Assembly: GCA_025463565.1 (NCBI GenBank)
Contig: JAODAT010000003.1
Coordinates: 1 to 57,158 of the forward strand
DNA from: Microbacteriaceae bacterium
GTDB taxonomy: Bacteria; Actinomycetota; Actinomycetes; Actinomycetales; Microbacteriaceae
DNA length: 57,158 nucleotides
Direction of reading: 5' to 3'
The translations under genes and the position numbers were made by a program. Position 1 is the first letter of the stretch, and each line of letters starts with the position of its first letter. The notes beneath the pieces are model-generated. The model had not been told where the DNA came from. It saw only the letters and a program-made list of their open reading frames with translations, and ran no database searches. Positions 1-6,044 of this stretch are shown piece by piece.

Positions 1-1250
1 CCGAGGCCGATGTGTCTCTTGATGTTCTCGATGACGACGATGGAGTCATCCACCACGCGCCCGATGGCGATGGTGAGGGCGGCCAGCGTGATGATGTTGA
101 GCGTGTACCCGGCGGCCAGCATGCCGATGAAGGTGAGGAGCACCGACACCGGGATCGAGATCGCCGTGACCAGGGTCGAGCGCACCGAGAACAGGAACAG
201 GAAGATGATGATCACGGCGAAGGCGAGCCCGAGCAGGCCCTCGGTCGCGAGGCTGTTGATCGACGTGGTGATCGACGGCGCCTGGTCGGAGACGACGGTG
301 AACTTGGTGTTGCCGCCGAGCTGCTTCTCGAGCGTGGAGATGTCGTCGCGCACCGTCTTCGACACCGAGACGGTGTTGCCCGCGGCGGTCTTCGTGATGT
401 TGAGCGAGACCGACGGCTTGCCGTTGACCGTGGAGTAGCCGGCGATGGGGTCGTCGACGACGGCGACCGTGGCGACATCCCCGATGGTGGGGGCCGTCGC
501 GGCCGGCTTGCCGCCGAGCAGCGGCAGGGCCGAAAGGTCGGCGGTCGAGGTGAGTTTCGTGCCCGACTGCACGGTGAGGGTCTTCGAGTCCTCGGTGATC
601 GAGCCGCTCGCCAGCAGCGTGCCGTTGGCGCCGAGCGCGGTCTTGATCGACTGGATGGTGAGGCCGTCCGCCGCGAGCTTGTCGGCATCCGGGGTGATCG
701 TCACGCGCTGCGAGGCGGCGCCGAGCAGGCTGACGTCGCTGACGCCTGCCACCTGCTTGAGGTTGGTGACGGTGAGCGAGGAGAGCTTCGATGCGAGCGT
801 GTGCTTGTCGAGGTCGCTGGTGACCGCGAGCTGGATGACCGGGAAGTCGCTGAGGCTGAACGTGATCACCTGGGGCGTGACGCCGCTCGGGAGGGTGCTC
901 GAGATGCGGTCGAGGGCGAGCTGCACCTTCTGCTCGGAGGCGGCAATGTCGGTGCCGTACTCGAAGGAGGCCGTGACGGTGGATGCCGAGGTGTTCGAGG
1001 TCGCGGTGGTGGAGTCGAGGTTCTCGATGCCCTGGATCGCACTCTCGATCGGGGTCGATACGTCGGTGTTCACGACATCCGGCGACGCGCCCGGGTAGCT
1101 GGTAACGATATAGACCGAGGGGAGCGAGAGGGACGGGATCAGCTCCTGCTTGAAGTTCGCGAGCGCGATGCCGCCGCCGATCGCCGCAACGATGGTGATG
1201 AGCGCGATGAGCGCGCGGTTGCGCAGGCTGAAGACGGAGAGCAAATGCAC
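1..1250 (-). CDS. RND efflux transporter (HAE/AcrB-like), 5' part only
   Basis: Inner-membrane proton-driven exporter of the resistance-nodulation-division superfamily. About 416 residues are present; the gene runs off the left edge of the window. The GTG start at 1250 is supported by a CAGGAG Shine-Dalgarno seven bases upstream. Residues about 10-30 form the first membrane helix, followed by the LIPSLSLPSVYIVTSYPGAS segment typical of the periplasmic porter domain. A second helix cluster starts near residue 340, and the helix-4 motif GRVVDDSIVVIEN lies at about 398-410, with the acidic pair D401-D402 that relays protons. Actinobacterial HAE-type members share this GRVVDDSIV form. The substrate (drug, lipid or other) cannot be told from this fragment. 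The gene is annotated from its reading frame because the open left end hides it from a simple ORF search. Confidence 0.93.
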   Translation of the reverse strand, partial: MHLLSVFSLRNRALIALITIVAAIGGGIALANFKQELIPSLSLPSVYIVTSYPGASPDVVNTDVSTPIESAIQGIENLDSTTATSNTSASTVTASFEYGTDIAASEQKVQLALDRISSTLPSGVTPQVITFSLSDFPVIQLAVTSDLDKHTLASKLSSLTVTNLKQVAGVSDVSLLGAASQRVTITPDADKLAADGLTIQSIKTALGANGTLLASGSITEDSKTLTVQSGTKLTSTADLSALPLLGGKPAATAPTIGDVATVAVVDDPIAGYSTVNGKPSVSLNITKTAAGNTVSVSKTVRDDISTLEKQLGGNTKFTVVSDQAPSITTSINSLATEGLLGLAFAVIIIFLFLFSVRSTLVTAISIPVSVLLTFIGMLAAGYTLNIITLAALTIAIGRVVDDSIVVIENIKRHIGL

Positions 1251-1306
1251 GTGAAGACTCCTGAGGGGAAGCGGCCGGAAGCGCACGACCTCGTGCCCTG
1301 CCTAGA

Positions 1307-1325
1307 AGTATCACAGCGAACGCTG
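1307..1325 (-). promoter_or_regulatory. Probable -10 and small palindrome upstream of the RND gene
   Basis: On the minus strand an extended -10 (TGTGATACT; hexamer at 1307-1312) lies 57 bases ahead of the GTG start of the RND gene. It overlaps a 12-bp palindrome, CAGCGTTCGCTG (1314-1325). The palindrome could be an operator, but no regulator is obviously linked to it: the neighbouring MocR gene has its own control region at 2779-2839. Confidence 0.35.
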
Positions 1326-1359
1326 GGCGCGCGCATACACCGCTGGGAGTAATAAGGAG

Positions 1360-2778
1360 TCAGACGAGCTCGGCCACGAAATTCTGGTCGAGGATCGGGC
1401 CGCGGGAGAGCGACGCCCAGGCGGCGGACAATGAGGCGACGGCGCGATCCGTCTCCTCGGCCGGATAGCTGATCGGGATGCGGAGGAACCGCTCGAAGGC
1501 GCCGTCCAGCCCGAAGCGCGGCCCGGTCGCCAGCAGCAGCCCCTCGGCGCGTGCGGCCAGGGTCAGCTGCGAACTGACGGGCGCCCCGAGATTCACCCAC
1601 GCGGTAAGTCCGCCGTCCACGCGCGGCATGCTCCAGTCGGGGAAGGCCTCAGCCAGCCGAGCGGTGAGGTGATCACGGCCCGCTCGCAGTTGCTCGCGGC
1701 GGGTCTCCAGCACCGTGTCGTACTGCTCGAGCAGTCGGGTGACGATCAGCTGCTCCAGGATGGGCGTGCCGAGGTCGCCGGCCATGCGCGCACGGGTGAG
1801 GCGTTGGATGAGCTGGCGCTCCGCACGGATCCAGCCGACCCGCAGGCCGCCCCACAGCGTCTTGCCCACCGAGCCGATCAGCACGGCAGGGCCGTACGCG
1901 GCGAGCGGCAGCGGGTTGTCGAGACGGTCGATCGACAGCTCCGCCATCGTTTCATCGCCGACGATGACGGTGCCCTGCGCTGCTGCCTGTGCCAGCATCC
2001 GTACTCGCAGTTCCGCCGACATCGATCGGCCGGTGGGGTTGTGGAAGTCCGGCATGAGGTAGCCCATCGCCGGGCTCGTGCGCTGCAGGGCCTGCTCGAG
2101 GGCCGCCTCGTCCCAGCCGTCGTCGGTCGTGACGCTCACTGGAACGAGTCGCGCCCCGGTGAGTTTGAGCGCTTCATACGCGTGCGGATAGCTCGGCGAC
2201 TCGACCAGTGCGCTGTCGCCGCGACCGAGCAGCGTGCGGGCCAACAGGGCGATCGCGTGCTGCGCGCCGATCGTGACCATCACCTGTTCTGGTTCGGTCG
2301 GTAGGCCGCGAGCCGTGTAGCGGTCGGCGATCGTCGCGCGCAGCACCGGCAGGCCGATCGGATCGAAACCCGTGTCGCCGAGATAGGCGGGCAGGTCGAG
2401 CGCCGCGCGCTGGGCCGCCTCGGCGACGAGCGGAATGGCGGGTAGGGCGGCCTTACTGAAGTCGAGGTAGCCGGCGGCGTCGGACTCGACCGCGACCGCA
2501 GGGCGGGAGGGCAGTCTGGCGACACTCCCCGAGCCGCGCACGCTGTGCAGGTAGCCGGCCTCCCGCAGCTCCGAGTATGTGGCAGTCACCGTGGTGCGGC
2601 TCACCCCGAGCTGGGCGGCGAGTTCCCGCTCCGCCGGTAGACGGGTGTCGAGCGGCACGCGGCCGTCCAGCACGAGCAGACGGATCCGGTCGGCGAGCGC
2701 CGCGTACGCCGGCGCGGAAGTGGACTCGCGCCATCCGGCCACCAGGGAGGCCAATATGCGCGCTGAAACGGATGCCAT
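1360..2778 (-). CDS. MocR-type PLP-dependent transcriptional regulator (GntR-aminotransferase fusion)
   Basis: DNA-binding regulator of 472 residues. It has an N-terminal winged helix of the GntR family (about 15-85, with RLPAERELAAQLGVSRTTV) joined to a fold-type I aminotransferase-like domain (about 105-460). The PLP-site residues are present: N247 in HNPTG, D275, and the Schiff-base lysine K306 in GSVGKTLWGG. Such proteins normally sense PLP or an amino-acid adduct. The gene is divergent from a yczE-like gene, an arrangement known from Bacillus yczR-yczE, so control of that membrane protein is the likely job. TAGAGT ends exactly six bases before the ATG, suggesting a leaderless mRNA. The effector is unknown. 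Confidence 0.93.
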   Translation of the reverse strand: MASVSARILASLVAGWRESTSAPAYAALADRIRLLVLDGRVPLDTRLPAERELAAQLGVSRTTVTATYSELREAGYLHSVRGSGSVARLPSRPAVAVESDAAGYLDFSKAALPAIPLVAEAAQRAALDLPAYLGDTGFDPIGLPVLRATIADRYTARGLPTEPEQVMVTIGAQHAIALLARTLLGRGDSALVESPSYPHAYEALKLTGARLVPVSVTTDDGWDEAALEQALQRTSPAMGYLMPDFHNPTGRSMSAELRVRMLAQAAAQGTVIVGDETMAELSIDRLDNPLPLAAYGPAVLIGSVGKTLWGGLRVGWIRAERQLIQRLTRARMAGDLGTPILEQLIVTRLLEQYDTVLETRREQLRAGRDHLTARLAEAFPDWSMPRVDGGLTAWVNLGAPVSSQLTLAARAEGLLLATGPRFGLDGAFERFLRIPISYPAEETDRAVASLSAAWASLSRGPILDQNFVAELV

Positions 2779-2784
2779 GCGGCC

Positions 2785-2832
2785 ACTCTATCAAAATTGG
2801 CCTCTTGTGAGCAGTCCAATATTGTAATTGGC
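2785..2832. promoter_or_regulatory. MocR/YczE divergent control region
   Basis: The 61-bp spacer between the mocR-type gene and yczE holds the direct repeat AATTGGC at 2795-2801 and 2826-2832, 31 bp (three helical turns) apart. An inverted CCAAT/ATTGG pair lies at 2816-2820 and 2827-2831. Widely spaced direct repeats are typical binding sites of MocR regulators. TAGAGT on the minus strand (2785-2790) is the likely -10 of the regulator gene. The assignment as the MocR operator is an inference. Confidence 0.55.
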
Positions 2833-2839
2833 TTTGCTC

Positions 2840-3457
2840 ATGTCCCGCCGAATCATCCTCGCCCGCCGCATCGTGCAACTTCCCGTCGGCCTCTTCCTGT
2901 ACGGCATCGCGATGTCGATGATGATCGAGGCCGGCATCGGGGTCGGCCCGTGGGACGTTCTCAGCCAGGGCATCGTCCGCCACACCGGCATCCCGTTCGG
3001 CTGGGTCACCAACATCGTCGGCGCGCTGGTGCTACTTCTCTGGATCCCACTCCGCCAGCGGCCGGGCATCGGCACCCTGCTCAATGTGCTGCTGATCGGG
3101 CCAAGCGCCCAGCTCGGGCTCTGGCTCATCCCGCCCCAGCACGCGTTGCTCGTGCAGGTCATGCTCTTCGCCGGCGGGCTGTGCCTGCTGGCGGTCGCGA
3201 CCGGGCTGTACATCGGCGCCGGCTTCGGGCCGGGGCCGCGCGACGGGCTGATGACCGGCGTCCACCGAAAGTTCGGCTGGCGCATCTGGATCGTGCGCAC
3301 CTCGATCGAGGTGACCGTCCTCGCCGCCGGCTGGCTGCTCGGGGGCAACGTCGGAATCGGAACGCTCGCGTTCGCCCTGCTGGTCGGGCCCATGGTCGGG
3401 GTGACTCTGCCGCTGCTGCGGGTGCCCACGGCAACGCGCGAGCTGGTGACGGCATGA
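2840..3457 (+). CDS. YczE/YitT-type integral membrane protein
   Basis: Five-helix membrane protein of 205 residues of the YczE family, which is related to the YyaS/YitT proteins. Glycine-rich motifs GVGPWDVLSQG (about 35-45) and GAGFGPGPRDGLMTG (about 129-143) form the characteristic internal repeat of the family. The ATG at 2840 fits family length better than the in-frame TTG at 2828, which would run into the putative MocR site. There is no Shine-Dalgarno. Known members are linked with MocR regulators and have been implicated in transport or in secondary-metabolite export, but no substrate is established. The stop overlaps the start of a 36-aa membrane peptide, so the two are probably translationally coupled. 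Confidence 0.88.
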   Translation: MSRRIILARRIVQLPVGLFLYGIAMSMMIEAGIGVGPWDVLSQGIVRHTGIPFGWVTNIVGALVLLLWIPLRQRPGIGTLLNVLLIGPSAQLGLWLIPPQHALLVQVMLFAGGLCLLAVATGLYIGAGFGPGPRDGLMTGVHRKFGWRIWIVRTSIEVTVLAAGWLLGGNVGIGTLAFALLVGPMVGVTLPLLRVPTATRELVTA

Positions 3458-3564
3458 TCGGCCTGCTCGCTCTCGCTGGCATCGCGATCTGGGCGATCGT
3501 CGCCACGATCGAGGCGGTCAGGCGAGATGGCTATCACCGCATTCCTGACCGCCCCGATCTCTAG
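3454..3564 (+). CDS. 36-aa single-pass membrane peptide coupled to yczE
   Basis: The ATG at 3454 overlaps the TGA of the YczE gene in an ATGA junction. Residues about 2-19 are a hydrophobic helix (IGLLALAGIAIWAIVATI), followed by a basic tail with a DGYHRIP motif. From memory, similar short peptides with a helix and a DGY-R/H-P tail recur as unannotated ORFs in Actinobacteria; this was not checked. Its function is unknown. It could be a small partner of YczE or a general membrane peptide. Coupled translation and the clean helix-plus-tail design argue that it is real. Confidence 0.6.
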   Translation: MIGLLALAGIAIWAIVATIEAVRRDGYHRIPDRPDL

Positions 3565-4310
3565 AGCTCGCGCTGCGCGTACGCGGCCATCGCGTCGCGC
3601 ACGAACCCGGCGCCCTCGCGGCCACCGTAGTTCGCAGCAAAGCGGTCGTCTGCCACGTACAGCTCGCCGAGCCCGACGAACTGCTCGGCCGTCGGGCGCT
3701 TGCCCTGCCAGCCGACAGTCACCCAGTCGTAGTGGCGCTTCGCGATAGCGAGCACGCCCTCCGACTCGGGGCTTTCGCCCGCGGCCTCGGCCGCTGCGAA
3801 GGCCCGCTGGATATCTGCCTGCTGCGACGTGATCGCCGCCTTCTGGGCGGCATCCAGCGACCGGTACCACGCGTCACTCTTCGCGTACGCGTCGGCACCC
3901 CAACGCTCGACCACCTCGTCCTTATAAACGGTGTGGTCGAAGCCGTCCAATGCTTCCTCTGCCATGATTCGTTCACCTCCCTTCAGTTTCTCGATGGTCG
4001 ATTCGACGGCACCGATCTGGCGGTCGAGTCTCTCTTTCTCCTGCCGCAGCCAGCGCAGGTGGCCGCCCAGGGCATCCGTGTTCTCCTGCCTGCCATCCAC
4101 GACGGAGGCGATCGCGGGCAGCGCCAGCCCCAGGTCGCGCAGCATGAGAACTCGCTGCAGCCGCACCAGCGCGTTCTCGTCGTAGTAACGGAGACCGTTT
4201 GCTCCCACCCGGGTCGACGGCAGCAGGCCGATGTCGCCGTAATGCCGCAGCGTGCGAGAGGTCGTGCCCGACAGCCGCGCGATCTCCTGGATCGGCCATT
4301 CGTTCGTCAT
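3561..4310 (-). CDS. MerR-family regulator with TipAS ligand-binding domain
   Basis: Regulator of 249 residues in the TipA class. Residues 5-70 form the MerR winged helix (IQEIARLSGTTSRTLRHYGD), 75-112 an antiparallel coiled coil, and about 120-245 a TipAS domain that in Streptomyces binds thiopeptide-like compounds. The start is set at ATG 4310 because it lies 7-8 bases after the -10, giving a leaderless mRNA; ATG 4316 is the alternative. An internal ATG at 3965 with a strong ribosome-binding site would also yield the 134-residue TipAS domain alone. The stop (3561-3563) overlaps the stop of the 36-aa peptide gene on the other strand. The gene is probably autoregulated. Confidence 0.93.
   Translation of the reverse strand: MTNEWPIQEIARLSGTTSRTLRHYGDIGLLPSTRVGANGLRYYDENALVRLQRVLMLRDLGLALPAIASVVDGRQENTDALGGHLRWLRQEKERLDRQIGAVESTIEKLKGGERIMAEEALDGFDHTVYKDEVVERWGADAYAKSDAWYRSLDAAQKAAITSQQADIQRAFAAAEAAGESPESEGVLAIAKRHYDWVTVGWQGKRPTAEQFVGLGELYVADDRFAANYGGREGAGFVRDAMAAYAQREL
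3972..3984 (-). promoter_or_regulatory. Internal ribosome-binding site for a separate TipAS domain
   Basis: Within the merR/tipA-like gene the minus strand reads GAAGGGAGGTGAA, a near-perfect Shine-Dalgarno, six to seven bases before an in-frame ATG at 3965 (residues MAEEALDGF). Translation from here would make a 134-residue protein containing only the drug-binding TipAS domain. Streptomyces lividans tipA is known to produce such a short form by internal initiation. The use of this site here is inferred from the sequence. Confidence 0.7.
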
Positions 4311-4317
4311 GACCATC

Positions 4318-4348
4318 ACGCTACGGGTTGACGTCGCGTCAATGTCAA
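4318..4348 (-). promoter_or_regulatory. MerR-type promoter/operator of the TipA-like gene
   Basis: The minus strand shows -35 TTGACA (4343-4348), a 19-bp spacer and -10 TAGCGT (4318-4323). The spacer contains the palindrome TTGACGCGACGTCAA. A 19-bp spacer with a central dyad is the hallmark of MerR-family activated promoters, where the regulator untwists the DNA. The predicted transcription start falls on or next to ATG 4310. Confidence 0.8.
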
Positions 4349-4370
4349 GCGCCCGTGGCCGATCTCTTCG

Positions 4371-4468
4371 GTTCACAACTCAGGCAATCCGCGGCCGGAT
4401 CATTGCCCGAAGCCCGGTACTGCAGGCCCGCGGGTGCACCCAACACTCGGATTGCCTGAGTTGTGAAC
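4371..4468. repeat. 98-bp element bounded by perfect 21-bp inverted repeats
   Basis: Positions 4371-4391 and 4448-4468 are perfect reverse complements (21 of 21), separated by 56 bp. The left arm begins GTTCACAACTCAGG. The element sits between two divergent promoters, so it is not a terminator of either flanking gene. It has the layout of a tiny non-autonomous mobile element (MITE) or a large regulatory cruciform. No target-site duplication is obvious and no second copy was seen in the window. Confidence 0.75.
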
Positions 4469-4487
4469 GGGAGGGCACAAGAGGCTC

Positions 4488-4544
4488 TTGCGGATGCGCA
4501 AGTCGAGATATATCGTGAGTTTACGCAAACGCGATATAGCTCGA
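4488..4544 (+). promoter_or_regulatory. Promoter and PadR-type operator of the DUF4097-padR operon
   Basis: TTGCGG (4488-4493), a 17-bp spacer and TATCGT (4511-4516) give a plausible promoter. An inverted repeat with 12 of 13 matching bases, TCGAGATATATCG (4503-4515) and CGATATAGCTCGA (4532-4544), covers the -10. AT-rich TATATCG/CGATATA dyads are usual binding sites of PadR proteins, so autorepression by the operon's own PadR is likely. Confidence 0.7.
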
Positions 4545-4560
4545 ATCGGAAGGGACCGTC

Positions 4561-5361
4561 ATGGTTCAGGAAAAGTGGCTCGTCGACGACGAGAAGGTCA
4601 TCGACTTCGAAATGGTCCGCTCGCTCAAGGTGAGCATGATCGCCGGGACGGTGAACATCGTCGGGCACGACGAGCCCGGCGCACGGGTCGAGGTGCACTC
4701 CGTTCGGGGGCGCGCCATCAAGGTCTCGCTCGACGGCGATCGTCTCGAAATTGATCACCCTCAGCTGAGCTGGGAGAACTTCATCGAGGTCTTCACCTCG
4801 TTCACCGGAAAGGCCAGCGCCGACGTGAGCATCATGGTGCCGCGGGACGTCGCGCTCAAGTTCGGCGTCGTGTCGGCGAGCGCACTGATCAGCGGCCTGC
4901 GCGGAGGCGGCACGCTGTCCACCGTCAGCGGCGAGATCGTCATCGACGATCTCGAGGGCGCGATCCAGGTCAACTCGGTGAGCGGCGAGGTGTCGGTGCG
5001 CAACCACGAAGGCACCGTCGGCGCCCGCACGGTGAGCGGCGACATCACGGCTAGCGGCGAGATCGACCGCTTCACCGGGGAGACGGTGTCCGGAAGCGTG
5101 TTTCTGGACCTTAAGGGATCTCCTGACTCGGCGAAGGTTAGTACCGTGAGCGGCAGCATCACCGCCCGGCTCGAGCCCGGCGTCGCAGCCAGGTACTCGA
5201 TCAACATGGTGAGCGGAAAATTACAGCTCGATGACTCGGAGATCCGCGGCGTCAACGGCAACTACACCGGCAGCCACGGCCTGCTCGAGAAGCACTGGCT
5301 CGACTTCCGGGCCAACACGGTCAGCGGCAGCGTGTCCGTGCTGCACGCGGTGTCGGCGTGA
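4561..5361 (+). CDS. DUF4097-family beta-repeat protein
   Basis: Protein of 266 residues with no signal peptide or membrane helix. It is built from short beta-strand repeats carrying VSG-E/D-V/I motifs (for example VSGEIVIDD, VSGEVSVRN, VSGDITASG, VSGSVFLD, VSGSITARL, VSGSVSVLH), the pattern of the DUF4097/LiaG-like beta-helix family. A GGAAGGG ribosome-binding site lies six bases before the ATG. It overlaps the following padR gene by 4 bp (GTGA), a pairing common in Actinobacteria. The molecular role is unknown; family members are often linked with envelope-stress responses. The operon appears to be under PadR autocontrol. Confidence 0.9.
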   Translation: MVQEKWLVDDEKVIDFEMVRSLKVSMIAGTVNIVGHDEPGARVEVHSVRGRAIKVSLDGDRLEIDHPQLSWENFIEVFTSFTGKASADVSIMVPRDVALKFGVVSASALISGLRGGGTLSTVSGEIVIDDLEGAIQVNSVSGEVSVRNHEGTVGARTVSGDITASGEIDRFTGETVSGSVFLDLKGSPDSAKVSTVSGSITARLEPGVAARYSINMVSGKLQLDDSEIRGVNGNYTGSHGLLEKHWLDFRANTVSGSVSVLHAVSA

Positions 5362-5969
5362 GCCCTGTCTTCGCCCACGGTCACCTCCGGCTATACCTGT
5401 TGAGTCTTCTTGCCGAGCGGCCGATGCACGGCTACGAGCTCATCCTGGAGCTCGGGAGCCTGTTCGGCGGCACCTACATACCGAGCGCGGGCACGATCTA
5501 CCCGCGCCTCGGCAAGCTGGAAGAAGAAGGTCTTGTCACCAAGTCCACGGATGGCCGCAAGACCGTGTACGAGATCACCGACGCCGGTCGGGCGGAGCTC
5601 GAGTCCCGTCGCAGCGAACTCGACGGCATCGAGAGCGACGTCACGGATTCCGTTCGCCGCCTCGCGGACGAGGTGCGGTCGTCCGTCAACGACGCGATGA
5701 AGACCCTGAAGGCGGACCTGGCCGCGGCCGCACGCGAGGCCACGCAGGAGGCGAAGGCGGCCGGCCGCTCCACGAAGATGCAGCCGCAGCGCGTCACCAT
5801 CAACAACCAGCTGCAGGAGGCGGAGATGATCGTCAATGATTTTCGTCATCAGCTGCGCGCCGACCTTCGCACGATGGCGGCCAAAGGCCCCCTTCCCGAG
5901 GGCGCGGCGGAGCTGCTCAGGTCGCAATTGGGAGCGGTGCGATCGGCGGTGAGGTCCCTCACCTCATAA
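5358..5969 (+). CDS. PadR-family transcriptional regulator
   Basis: Regulator of 203 residues. Residues about 8-82 form the PadR winged helix (LYLLSLLAERPMHGYELI and GTIYPRLGKLEEEGLV). The second half (about 85-200) is a long charged, probably coiled-coil region containing NDAMKTLKADLAAAAREA, longer than the usual PadR dimerisation helix. The GTG start overlaps the DUF4097 stop by 4 bp, so the two proteins are translationally coupled. It is the likely repressor acting at the inverted repeat 4503-4544. The inducing signal is unknown. Confidence 0.92.
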   Translation: MSPVFAHGHLRLYLLSLLAERPMHGYELILELGSLFGGTYIPSAGTIYPRLGKLEEEGLVTKSTDGRKTVYEITDAGRAELESRRSELDGIESDVTDSVRRLADEVRSSVNDAMKTLKADLAAAAREATQEAKAAGRSTKMQPQRVTINNQLQEAEMIVNDFRHQLRADLRTMAAKGPLPEGAAELLRSQLGAVRSAVRSLTS

Positions 5970-6044
5970 CCACCGCACAATCGTTACCCGAAAGTCTGCT
6001 GCCACCTCGGCGTCGAATTATTCCCACCTCGTTGCGCGGGTGTA

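Noticed and set aside
12-1352. Long plus-strand open frame opposite the RND gene
   Set aside because: Its product is Arg/Asp/Gly-rich low-complexity sequence typical of the antisense frame of a GC-rich gene. The true RND frame on the minus strand has family motifs.
5970-6044. c-di-AMP (ydaO) riboswitch before the KimA-like gene
   Set aside because: The gap is only 75 bp, too short for this riboswitch, and lacks its conserved helices.
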